Shown here: one piece after another, positions 36,096-43,426 of the stretch
How positions within the stretch are numbered: position 1 is the first letter of the stretch
How the letters are laid out: each line of letters opens with the position of its first letter
Origin: JAJRXR01 sp041987545
GTDB lineage: Bacteria; Planctomycetota; Phycisphaerae; Phycisphaerales; UBA1924
Direction of reading: 5' to 3'
DNA length: 64,000 nucleotides
NCBI GenBank assembly: GCA_041987545.1
Contig: JBHIWH010000008.1
Span: 62,001 to 126,000 of the forward strand
Position numbers and translations under genes: made by a program
Notes under the pieces: model-generated
Seen by the model: only the letters and a program-made list of their open reading frames with translations
The model's database searches: none
What the model was told of the DNA's origin: nothing

Positions 36096-36535
36096 CCCGC
36101 TTCCCCCAGCCGCACGACGCGGTCGGCGATCCAGTCTGCGTCGGCCAGCGTCGCGACGCCGTCGCCGTCCAGGTCCTCGCCCGCGTCGCCGCGCTCGACC
36201 GAGCGGGCGAGGGCGTGGGCGTCGAGGATGTCCAGCACGCCGTCGTGGTTCACGTCGCCGGCCAGACGCTCGAGCGAAGGCGGGCTTGCCGAGCGGGCCT
36301 GTCCCCGGACGAGCACGAGCGTGACGCCCACGCCCAGCAGCAGCGTCGCCGCGACGGCGATCCCGCCCCCGACCCGCCAGACCCGCGGCCCCCGCCGGCG
36401 CGACTTCAACTCGGCCTCGGCCCGGGACAGGAGCCGTTCACGCACGCCCGCGTCGAGTCCCGGCGGCGTCATCGCCCGCCGGATCGCGTCCTGGGTCGCC
36501 CGATCGCCCGCGGTGTCATGGTCATCAAGAGACAT
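36092..36535 (-). CDS. Single-pass membrane protein with external dockerin-type EF-hand pair; putative anti-sigma factor
   Basis: 147 residues. A cytosolic N-terminus of ~55 residues (DHDTAGDRATQDAIRRAM, LLSRAEAELKSRRRG), one membrane helix near 58-77 (GGIAVAATLLLGVGVTLVLV), then an extracytoplasmic dockerin type I pair: GDVNHDGVLDILDAHALARS and DLDGDGVATLADADWIAD, with the calcium ligands D-x-N/D-x-D in place. It follows the ECF sigma gene by 60 bases, the position expected of an anti-sigma factor, but the cytosolic part lacks a clear zinc anti-sigma motif. A calcium- or cohesin-sensing anti-sigma is the inference. Confidence 0.65.
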   Translation of the reverse strand: MSLDDHDTAGDRATQDAIRRAMTPPGLDAGVRERLLSRAEAELKSRRRGPRVWRVGGGIAVAATLLLGVGVTLVLVRGQARSASPPSLERLAGDVNHDGVLDILDAHALARSVERGDAGEDLDGDGVATLADADWIADRVVRLGEAG

Positions 36536-36595
36536 GGTCGCTCCACCATGGAGTGCGCCGGCCCCCGGGTTGGTTCGGCCCGATCCGAGATTTCT

Positions 36596-37117
36596 TCAGA
36601 ACGCGTCGCGGAGGCCTGGGTGCTCGCGCAGGGCCGCGAGGGCCGCGTTGAGGCGGCTCTTGACCGTCCCCTCGGGCACGTCGAGCGCCCGGGCGGTCTG
36701 CCCCACGCTCAGGCCGTCCACGACACGCAGGATCAGCGTCTCGCGCAGGGGCTCGCTCAGCGACCCGACCGCCCGCCTGATCGCGTCGTCAGGGGTCTCA
36801 CTCGCGCGCTTCTCGACCGTCTCGACGGGCTCGGCGGCCGCGTCCCGGGCGTGACGCCGCTGCGCCTGGGCCCGGTGGCGGATCACGGGGTAGAGCCAGG
36901 GCCGAACGGAGTCACCGATCACGAGCCTCGCGGCCCGCTCGATGAGCAACAGGAAGCTCTCCTGCAGCGCGTCCTCGGCCGCCGCCTCGCCGCCGGCGTA
37001 CCGCCTGGCGACGGACATGCCCCACCCGCCGTGCCGATCGACGAGCGCCGCGAAGGCGTCCGCGTCCCCGGCCGCGATCGCCCCGACAAGCTCGGCGTCC
37101 GTCCGCTCCGCGCCCAT
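36596..37117 (-). CDS. ECF-family RNA polymerase sigma factor
   Basis: 173 residues with sigma region 2 (AFAALVDRHGGWGMSVARRY, EDALQESFLLLIERAARL) and region 4 (LSEPLRETLILRVVDGLSVG and the recognition helix DVPEGTVKSRLNAAL). Arrangement is that of extracytoplasmic-function sigma factors. It is the first gene of a minus-strand unit: sigma, membrane dockerin protein, secreted cohesin-like protein, VIT/VWA lipoprotein. Sigma autoregulation is likely but no promoter was identified. Confidence 0.94.
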   Translation of the reverse strand: MGAERTDAELVGAIAAGDADAFAALVDRHGGWGMSVARRYAGGEAAAEDALQESFLLLIERAARLVIGDSVRPWLYPVIRHRAQAQRRHARDAAAEPVETVEKRASETPDDAIRRAVGSLSEPLRETLILRVVDGLSVGQTARALDVPEGTVKSRLNAALAALREHPGLRDAF

Positions 37118-37152
37118 CGGGGCGAGCCTACCCGCCGACCTGGGCCGCGGAA

Positions 37153-37226
37153 CATCCCGGGAAGGATTCGAACCTTCGACCTGCGGATTAGAAGTCCGCT
37201 GCTCTATCCAGCTGAGCTACCGGGAC
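37153..37226 (-). tRNA. tRNA-Arg (anticodon TCT)
   Basis: 74-base cloverleaf on the minus strand. Acceptor GTCCCGG pairs with CCGGGAT (one G-T at the first pair), D arm GCTC/GAGC, anticodon stem GCGGA/TCCGC with loop CTTCTAA giving anticodon TCT (reads AGA), T stem GAAGG/CCTTC with loop TTCGAAT. Discriminator G; the CCA end is not encoded. Located between the sigma-factor and exonuclease-like genes. Confidence 0.97.
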
Positions 37227-37293
37227 AATGGCGACACCGCGGGCGTCGCGACGGGTAGAGTCTACGGCGCCGAGCCCGGAGGACGGCCCAGCC

Positions 37294-38538
37294 ATGACCC
37301 ACACGCGCCCCGCAAGCTTGCTGCTCGCCCCGCTGGTCGGCCTCCTGCTCGCGCTGGGAGTCTCGCCCGCGCGGGCGGACGTCGCGATCCGGGTCGCGAC
37401 GTTCAACCTGCACGACGTGAGCACCGCCGAGCTGCTCGACCCGGAGAACGATCGGCTCCGGGGGCTGGCCGAGGTCATCCAGCGGATACGCCCGAACGTG
37501 GTCCTGATCAGCGAGATCGCCTACGACTGGCCCGGCGCTCCCGACGTGCCGGAGGACACCGACGAGGACAGCGCCGGTCGCAACGCGGCCCGATTCGTCG
37601 ACAACTTCCTGTCCCGTCCGCAGGCGCCGGGCCTGAAGCCGATCGCGTACACCGCGTTCATGCGTCCCTCGAACACGGGCGCCGCCAGCGGGTTCGACCT
37701 GGACCGATCCGGCGAGGCGATCGTCGAGTACCCGCCGCCCGGCGAGGACGACGAGCTCGCCCGCGCCTACGGCGGCGACTGCTGGGGCTACGGCGAGTAC
37801 CCGGGCCAGTACGCCATGGCCCTGCTCGTCGACGAGCGCCTCACCTTGCGTGCCCGCGACGCCCGCACCTTCCGCCTGTTTCCGTGGTCGTACATGCCAG
37901 GCGCCCTCCGCCCCATGGTCCCCGGCACGAGCGTCCCCTGGTACGACGGCGACGCGGGCGACCGGATGCGCCTCTCCTCCAAGAGCCACTGGGACGTCCC
38001 GGTCGAACTGCCGGGCGGCGCGGTCGTGCATTTCCTGTGCGCGCACCCGACGCCCCCCGCGTTTGACGGGCCCGAGGGACGCAACAAGCGGCGCAACCAC
38101 GACGAGATCCGCTTCTGGGCCGACTACCTCGAGGACGCCGAGTACATCATCGACGACGCGGGGCGGCCGGGCGGGCTCGATGCCCTTGCGCACTTCGTGA
38201 TCCTCGGCGACCTCAACGCCGACACGGACGAGGGCTCGTCCATGTACAACCCCGTCGGGCGGCTGCTGCTCGACTCGCCCCGCGTCGCCCGGTTCGAGGC
38301 GCCGAGGGCCGACATCGAGGTCGACCGCCTCGACCCTGATGACACGGCCCGCTTCGGCCTCCGCGTGGACTACGTCATCCCCTCGGCCGGCCTCGAGGTC
38401 CTCCGGACCGGCGTGTGGCGGGCGGCCCCGACCCTGGGCGACGCGGGCGGGGCGGCGGAGTTCCCGAGCGATCACTTCCCGGTCTGGGCCGACCTGGTCG
38501 TCCCGACGCCCGAGCCCGAGGCGACTCCCGGCGACTAG
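37294..38538 (+). CDS. Secreted endonuclease/exonuclease/phosphatase-fold protein
   Basis: 414 residues from ATG 37294 (GGAGGA about 10 bases upstream). Signal peptide LLLAPLVGLLLALGVSPARA. The EEP fold is shown by IRVATFNLHDV near residue 30, PNVVLISEIAYD with the metal Glu, the asymmetric HFLCAHPTPP, FVILGDLNADTD (metal Asp/Asn) and SDHFPVWADL with the Asp-His pair at the end. Targets could be nucleic acid, phosphoinositide-type or other phosphodiesters; sequence does not tell. An upstream in-frame ATG at 37228 is less likely because it would bury the signal peptide. Confidence 0.9.
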   Translation: MTHTRPASLLLAPLVGLLLALGVSPARADVAIRVATFNLHDVSTAELLDPENDRLRGLAEVIQRIRPNVVLISEIAYDWPGAPDVPEDTDEDSAGRNAARFVDNFLSRPQAPGLKPIAYTAFMRPSNTGAASGFDLDRSGEAIVEYPPPGEDDELARAYGGDCWGYGEYPGQYAMALLVDERLTLRARDARTFRLFPWSYMPGALRPMVPGTSVPWYDGDAGDRMRLSSKSHWDVPVELPGGAVVHFLCAHPTPPAFDGPEGRNKRRNHDEIRFWADYLEDAEYIIDDAGRPGGLDALAHFVILGDLNADTDEGSSMYNPVGRLLLDSPRVARFEAPRADIEVDRLDPDDTARFGLRVDYVIPSAGLEVLRTGVWRAAPTLGDAGGAAEFPSDHFPVWADLVVPTPEPEATPGD

Positions 38539-38603
38539 ACTCTCGGGTTCCTGCGGGACAGGACGGATTCCCGCTGCTCAAGAACCGCGAGGACGCCCAG
38601 GGC

Positions 38604-39563
38604 GTGAGCCAGACCCCCGTCATCTTGGAGACCCGCGCCGACGAGCTGCGTCGCCCGACGTTCGCCGCGCTCGTGGAGACGACCAAGCCCGGCATCACAC
38701 GGCTGGTGACGATCACCGCCCTCGTCGGCTTCGCCCTCTCGGCCCTGATCCGCGACGGGCTGGACATGGGCGTGCTCGCCCTGGCCGCCATGGGGACCGC
38801 CGGCGGCACCGCACTGACCGCCGGCGGCGCCAACGCCCTGAACCAGTGGCTCGAGGTCCCGCGAGACGCGTGCATGGACCGGACGCGGGGGCGACCAATC
38901 CCCGGCGGGCGGCTGCCCGCGGCGACGGTCGTCTGGTTCGGGACGTTCATCTCGATCGTCGGTCTGGTGGTTCTGGGTATCGCGGCGGGCGCGGTGCCGG
39001 CGCTTCTCGCGCTGGCCTGCATCATCTCGTACGTGTTCGTGTACACGCCGATGAAGCCGCACACGGTGTGGTCCACGCTGGTCGGCGCGATCCCGGGGGC
39101 GTTGCCGCCCCTGATCGGGTGGACGGCCGCGGCCAGACCGTTCGGCGTGGACGCGCTGCTCGAGCCCGGCGGGCTCGTCCTGTTCGGGATCATGATGGTC
39201 TGGCAGCTGCCCCACTTCATGGCGATCGCGTGGCTGTATCGGGACGATTACGCGCGGGGCGGCATGCGGATGCTCCCGGTGATCGATCCCTCGGGCGTGC
39301 GCACATCGGGCGTCATGCTCGTGACGGCGGTCGCGTTCGTGGCGTGCACGCTCGCGCCGACCTGGGCGATGCCCGAGCGCATCGGACTGCCGTACACCAT
39401 CTTCGCCGCGCTCAGCGGGCTCTTGTTCGTCGCGTTGTGCGTCCGGTTCGTCAGAGCTCGGACGCCGGGCGCCGCCCGGGCCGTGTTCATCGCCTCGGTG
39501 ATCCACCTGCCCGTGCTGCTCATCGCCATGGTCGGCGAGGCGGCGATCCGAGCGGCGCTGTGA
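38604..39563 (+). CDS. ctaB: Protoheme IX farnesyltransferase
   Basis: Makes heme O from heme B for cytochrome oxidase. 319 residues with about nine membrane helices. The prenyl-donor motif NALNQWLEVPRDACMDRTRG is UbiA-like (NxxxDxxxDxxxxR form), followed by RGRPIPGGRL, YTPMKPHTVWSTLVGAIPGA and WQLPHFMAIAWLYRDDYARG with the second Asp motif. GTG 38604 is the chosen start. Downstream is sco, eight bases later, also needed for oxidase assembly. Confidence 0.95.
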   Translation: MSQTPVILETRADELRRPTFAALVETTKPGITRLVTITALVGFALSALIRDGLDMGVLALAAMGTAGGTALTAGGANALNQWLEVPRDACMDRTRGRPIPGGRLPAATVVWFGTFISIVGLVVLGIAAGAVPALLALACIISYVFVYTPMKPHTVWSTLVGAIPGALPPLIGWTAAARPFGVDALLEPGGLVLFGIMMVWQLPHFMAIAWLYRDDYARGGMRMLPVIDPSGVRTSGVMLVTAVAFVACTLAPTWAMPERIGLPYTIFAALSGLLFVALCVRFVRARTPGAARAVFIASVIHLPVLLIAMVGEAAIRAAL

Positions 39564-39573
39564 GGGGTGAGTG

Positions 39574-40281
39574 GTGAGTTCGACGCGCGCTCTGGTCTTG
39601 TCTGTGCTCCTGATCGCGGGCGTCGCGCTGTTCGGGGCGATCGTGATGGTGTACGTCACGCAGCAGGGGCGGTCGGCGCCGACCGATCCAGGCTCTGCCA
39701 TGCCCGATCTCGCCTCGCCGGGCGAGGCCGACGACGTCTCCATCGACCTGGACCTGTACCGCGACTTCTACATCCCCGAGTTCGAACTGACCGACCAGGA
39801 CGGCCGGGCGATCGACGAGTCGATCCTCGAGGGCCGGTACTCGGTCGTGGACTTCTTCTTCACCACGTGCCCCCTCGCGTGCCCGGGGATGAACGCCCAG
39901 ATGCAGCGCGTGCAGGAGGAGACTGAAGGATCGGGCCTCCGGCTGCTCAGCATCTCCGTCTCGGGCGACTACGACACGCCCGAGGTGCTGACGGCCTATT
40001 CCGAACGGCTGGCGGCGGACCCGGAGCGGTGGCGGTTCCTCACGGGCGACCAGCAGTACGTCGCCGACCTGGTCATGACCGGGCTGAAGTTCGACGTCGC
40101 CCCCGACGACTCCTTCGAGATCGAGCTGCCCGACGGCGGGATGATGTTCAACATCCAGCACCCGACCAAGCTCCTGCTGATCGGCCCGGACCGCCGCGTC
40201 GTCGCGATGGCCTCGTACCAGTCGCCGGAGGAGGTCACGGCGTTGATCGAGCTGGCGCGCGAGAAGGCCGGGGGCGGGTAG
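39574..40281 (+). CDS. SCO1/SenC-family copper chaperone
   Basis: Delivers copper to cytochrome c oxidase or acts as a periplasmic thiol-disulfide protein. 235 residues: N-terminal membrane anchor (ALVLSVLLIAGVALFGAIV), then a thioredoxin-like domain with the CxxxC pair in FFFTTCPLACPGMNAQMQR and the third copper ligand His in FNIQHPTKLLLIGPDRRVVA. LLSISVSGDYDTPEVL is also typical. GTG 39574 or GTG 39571 could start the protein; the gene follows ctaB by 7-10 bases. Confidence 0.93.
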   Translation: MSSTRALVLSVLLIAGVALFGAIVMVYVTQQGRSAPTDPGSAMPDLASPGEADDVSIDLDLYRDFYIPEFELTDQDGRAIDESILEGRYSVVDFFFTTCPLACPGMNAQMQRVQEETEGSGLRLLSISVSGDYDTPEVLTAYSERLAADPERWRFLTGDQQYVADLVMTGLKFDVAPDDSFEIELPDGGMMFNIQHPTKLLLIGPDRRVVAMASYQSPEEVTALIELAREKAGGG

Positions 40282-40289
40282 GCGCCGCC

Positions 40290-40688
40290 TCAGGACTCGC
40301 CGAGCGCCGCGAGCAGCAGTTCGGCCGCCCTCGGTGTGTTGAGATCACGCTTGCCGAAGCCATCGCGGGCGCCGACCCGGGCGGCGTTTTCCTGAGCGTC
40401 GGCGTGGTTGCTGATCAGGATCATCGGCGGCGCCCCGTCGCCGGCGGCGAGGCGCTCGATGAGCGTCACGCCCATGACGTCGCCGAACGCGCCGTCGAGC
40501 ACGCGGTTGACGAGCAGGACGTCGGCCTCCGCGATCACGCCCGCGAGTTCATCGTCCGAGCCGACCATCTCGACGCGCCACGCGGGCGCCACGCGGCGCA
40601 CCATCGACGAGAGCATCCAGGCGTCGGGGCGGCAGTGCCCCACCAGCACGACGGCCCGGGCGGTGTCGTCATCGCGTCGTCGCGGCAT
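40290..40688 (-). CDS. Receiver-like (CheY-fold) protein lacking the phosphoacceptor
   Basis: 132 residues. Strand-helix alternation of a response-regulator receiver: AVVLVGHCRPDAWMLSSMVR, VEMVGSDDELAGVIAEADVL, VLLVNRVLDGAFGDVMGVTL, APPMILISNHADAQENAARV, GFGKRDLN with the conserved C-terminal Lys. The third-strand Asp that would be phosphorylated is replaced (LLVNRVLDG), so it is likely a pseudo-receiver. No output domain. The start overlaps the end of tilS by 20 bases; the two share a transcript. Confidence 0.6.
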   Translation of the reverse strand: MPRRRDDDTARAVVLVGHCRPDAWMLSSMVRRVAPAWRVEMVGSDDELAGVIAEADVLLVNRVLDGAFGDVMGVTLIERLAAGDGAPPMILISNHADAQENAARVGARDGFGKRDLNTPRAAELLLAALGES

Positions 40689-41724
40689 CGCCGAACTCCA
40701 GGCGTACGAGGTCTCGGGTGACGCGGACCCGCGCGTCGCTCAACTCGAAGGATCGATCTTCGCCGCTCGCCGAGAGGATCGCCCCGCAGATGGCCGCGAG
40801 CGTCTCCCGCCCGAGCCGGTCGCCGCGGCCGGTGCCAGTGGCGTACGCGGTTCGGACGAGCTCGCCGATGATCGCCGACGGGGCCTGCCGAAGCCTCGCT
40901 CGCTCCCACGCGATGGCCGCGGGGCCTGCCTCGACGGCGGCATCGCGGCCGAGCTTCGCGGCGATCTCGGCGATCGCCTCGGCGGCATCGCGGCACGCAT
41001 CAGCGCACGCGGCCGCGTGGTCGGCGACCCCCGGGGCCACTTGCTTCAACGCGGGGATGACCTCGTGCCGCATCGCGGCCCTCGCTCGGCCGGTGTCGGC
41101 GTTGGTCGCGTCCTCACGCCACGCCCAGCCGATCGCGTTGCAGATCGCCCTGGCGTCCGCCCGCTCGACGCCGAGCATGGGCCGGATGAGTGTGACGCCG
41201 CCCACCGGCCGCCACGGCGCGATCCCGCCGAGCCCGCGCGGCCCGGCGCCCCGCGCCAGGCGCATCAGCACCGTCTCGAGCTGATCGTCGGCGTGGTGGC
41301 CGGTGGCGACGAACGGCGTGCCGGCATCGCGGGCAAGCGCCTCGAGCGCCTTATAGCGGGCATCCCTGGCTTTCGACTCCAGATTGCCGGGCATATCGCG
41401 GACCCGCACTCGGCTCTCGACGAACTCGGCGCCGAGTATTCTGGCCAGGGCCCGCGTCGCGTCGCGATCGCCCAGCGACTCGCGCTCGCCCCGCATGTCG
41501 TGGACCACATGAGCCAGCACCATCCGGGCGGGCGTCGAGGCGAGGGCGATGGCCAGGGCCGAGGAATCCGCCCCGCCCGAGCAGGCGACGAGCGTGGCCC
41601 GGTCGGCGTCGGGGACCGTTCCGCCGCCGGTGAGCGCCCGCCAGTCGCGCACGATCCGCCGAACCCGGGGATCCGAGCGGATTTGGCGGCGTGTGGCCGG
41701 GCTCTGGGCGGGGGCGGTCGCCAT
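40669..41724 (-). CDS. tilS: tRNA(Ile)-lysidine synthase
   Basis: Converts the wobble C of tRNA-Ile(CAT) to lysidine using ATP and lysine. 351 residues. PP-loop ACSGGADSSALAIALAS near residue 50, VVHDMRGERESLGDRD, VATGHHADDQLETVLMRLAR and GWAWREDATNADTGRARAAM are canonical TilS segments. The C-terminal substrate-binding domain is shortened. Divergent from the DUF6115-like gene (50 bases between starts). Confidence 0.95.
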   Translation of the reverse strand: MATAPAQSPATRRQIRSDPRVRRIVRDWRALTGGGTVPDADRATLVACSGGADSSALAIALASTPARMVLAHVVHDMRGERESLGDRDATRALARILGAEFVESRVRVRDMPGNLESKARDARYKALEALARDAGTPFVATGHHADDQLETVLMRLARGAGPRGLGGIAPWRPVGGVTLIRPMLGVERADARAICNAIGWAWREDATNADTGRARAAMRHEVIPALKQVAPGVADHAAACADACRDAAEAIAEIAAKLGRDAAVEAGPAAIAWERARLRQAPSAIIGELVRTAYATGTGRGDRLGRETLAAICGAILSASGEDRSFELSDARVRVTRDLVRLEFGDAATTR

Positions 41725-41774
41725 GCCGAGATGGTAGAGTGCTCTGCCACGCAGGCTCGGCAGAGGACGCCCCC

Positions 41775-42425
41775 ATGACCCGCCAGGACGAGGCAGACCA
41801 GCCCCTATACGTGATCAGGCCCTCGGACGAGGGCCAGGCGGTCGAGGGCGCGGCCGACGAGCCGGCGGCCCAGCAGACGTCCTCGCTCGCCAGCGACCTG
41901 GCGCCGACGCTGCTCTTCGTCTTCGGCATGCTGCTGATGATCGGGATCCTCTTCCGCCTGCTCCGGAAGAACACCGCGAGGCGCGCCGAGGAGGACAACC
42001 ACACGCCGCGCGAGCGGCTCGACCGGATCCGCGAGGAGGCGGGCGCCCGGTCGCACGCTCACGCCCAGATCGACACGTTCTCCGCCGAGGCCGAGGAGCT
42101 GACCAGGCGCCTGGGCGCGATCCTGGACAACAAGGCCGCGAGGCTGGAGCTGCTGATCGAGGAGGCGGACCAGCGGCTGGAGAAGCTGGCCCGGGCCGAG
42201 ATCTCCCCCGGCGTGAGGACCCGCCCGCACGAGCCCGAGGCGCACCCGTTCCGTCAGACGCCGCCGGCGCCCGCGCCGGTCGCGGAGCCCGCGGGCGACC
42301 CGATGCACCGGCGCATCTGCGAGCTGGCCGACGAGGGCCTCGAGCCGGTGCAGATCGCCCAGCGGCTCGAGCAGCCGATCGGGCAGGTGGAGCTGATCCT
42401 CAACCTGCACAAGCGCCGGGCGTGA
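41775..42425 (+). CDS. Single-pass membrane protein with DUF6115-like C-terminus
   Basis: 216 residues. A short N-terminus, one membrane helix near residues 43-61 (LAPTLLFVFGMLLMIGILFR), a cytosolic coiled segment (FSAEAEELTRRLGAILDNKA) and a helix-turn-helix-looking end (RICELADEGLEPVQIAQRLE, QVELILNLHKRR). The last part resembles the tail of DUF6115/DUF2802-type proteins. Function unknown. Convergent with the ureohydrolase gene. Confidence 0.7.
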   Translation: MTRQDEADQPLYVIRPSDEGQAVEGAADEPAAQQTSSLASDLAPTLLFVFGMLLMIGILFRLLRKNTARRAEEDNHTPRERLDRIREEAGARSHAHAQIDTFSAEAEELTRRLGAILDNKAARLELLIEEADQRLEKLARAEISPGVRTRPHEPEAHPFRQTPPAPAPVAEPAGDPMHRRICELADEGLEPVQIAQRLEQPIGQVELILNLHKRRA

Positions 42426-42434
42426 AGTTGCTGG

Positions 42435-43406
42435 TCAGCCGCCCGCCCGCCGGGCGGCGTCCAGGCAGATGATCTCGAACATGATGTGGGCCGCGAGCAG
42501 GGCCGTGATCCCCGCCGGGTCCCGGTCGGGCAGGACCTCGACCACGTCGCCGCCGACGACGTTGGCGCCGGCGAGGTTGCGGACCGCGTCCAGCGCCTCG
42601 GCGCTGGTCAGCCCCCCCACGCTCGGCGTCCCGGTGCCCGGCGCGTACGCGGGGTCCACGACGTCGATGTCGAAGCTGACGTACGCCGGGTGCTCGCCTT
42701 GTCGGTGCACGAAGTCGCGGAGCGTCTCGGCGCCGGTCTCGGCCAGGTACTCGTCGCGCGTGAGCATGGTCACGCCGTGGGACTTGGCGTAGTCCAGGTC
42801 GTCGGGCGTGTTCAGCGGGCCCTTGATCCCGACCGAGATCATGCGGCTGGGGTTGACCAGCCCGTCCTCGATCGCGCGGATGAAGGGCGAGGCGTGCCCC
42901 CATTTCTGGCCCCAGACCTCGTCCACCGTGTCCACGTGCGAGTCGAAGTGCAGGAGGCACAGGCCGCCCTCGGGGCGCCCCTGCTTCTCCCAGCAGGCGC
43001 GGATGTTGGCGTAGGCGACCGAGTGGTCCCCGCCGACGGCCAGCAGCCGCGTCGAGTCCTCGCCCAGTCCCCGGGCGAACGCGGCCACGCCGTCGAGCGT
43101 GTCCTTGGGCGAGTACGGGCTCACCGGCGCGTCGCCCGCGTCGGCCAGCGACAGGGTCTCGCACACGTCCACGCCGTGGTGCATCGAGTACCGCTTGACG
43201 TACTGCGACGCGTCGCGGATCGCCCGGGGCCCGAAGCGGGCGCCGGGGCGGTACGTGACGCCCGAGTCGTACGGCACGCCGTAGACCGCCCAGTCGATCG
43301 GCCTCGACTCGGCGGGGACCAGATCGAGCAGCGGATAGCGGCAGAAGGTGCTCACGCCCGCGAATCGGGGCTGGCGGCGTGTGTCGGCGAGGATCGTCTT
43401 GGGCAT
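42435..43406 (-). CDS. Agmatinase/arginase-family ureohydrolase
   Basis: 323 residues. Hydrolyses a guanidino compound to an amine plus urea, using two manganese ions. Seen: YGVPYDSGVTYRPGARFGPR (agmatinase-like), metal ligands in AVGGDHSV, LLHFDSHVDTVDEVWGQKW (DxHxD with Ser in the usual Ala position) and SFDIDVVDPAYAPGTGTP. GHASPFIRAIEDGLVNPSR and the overall length fit agmatinase/guanidinobutyrase more than classic arginase. It is the last gene of the AST-like operon, 20 bases after astD. In that setting it may release urea from N2-succinylarginine (or from arginine itself), taking the role of AstB, which is missing here. Confidence 0.9.
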   Translation of the reverse strand: MPKTILADTRRQPRFAGVSTFCRYPLLDLVPAESRPIDWAVYGVPYDSGVTYRPGARFGPRAIRDASQYVKRYSMHHGVDVCETLSLADAGDAPVSPYSPKDTLDGVAAFARGLGEDSTRLLAVGGDHSVAYANIRACWEKQGRPEGGLCLLHFDSHVDTVDEVWGQKWGHASPFIRAIEDGLVNPSRMISVGIKGPLNTPDDLDYAKSHGVTMLTRDEYLAETGAETLRDFVHRQGEHPAYVSFDIDVVDPAYAPGTGTPSVGGLTSAEALDAVRNLAGANVVGGDVVEVLPDRDPAGITALLAAHIMFEIICLDAARRAGG

Positions 43407-43426
43407 GGGGCGAGTGTACCTCGTGC

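Noticed and set aside
36092..36535. Cellulosome component because of dockerin repeats
   Set aside because: Dockerin-type EF-hand pairs are frequent in planctomycetes without cellulosomes, and no glycoside hydrolase or scaffoldin is nearby.
37153..37226. tRNA-Arg as an integration (att) site
   Set aside because: No integrase, no repeated tRNA 3' end and no change of composition nearby.
42435..43406. Plain agmatinase of polyamine synthesis
   Set aside because: No speA or other polyamine gene is adjacent, and the gene is packed in an operon with astA and astD; the alternative stays possible but is less favoured.
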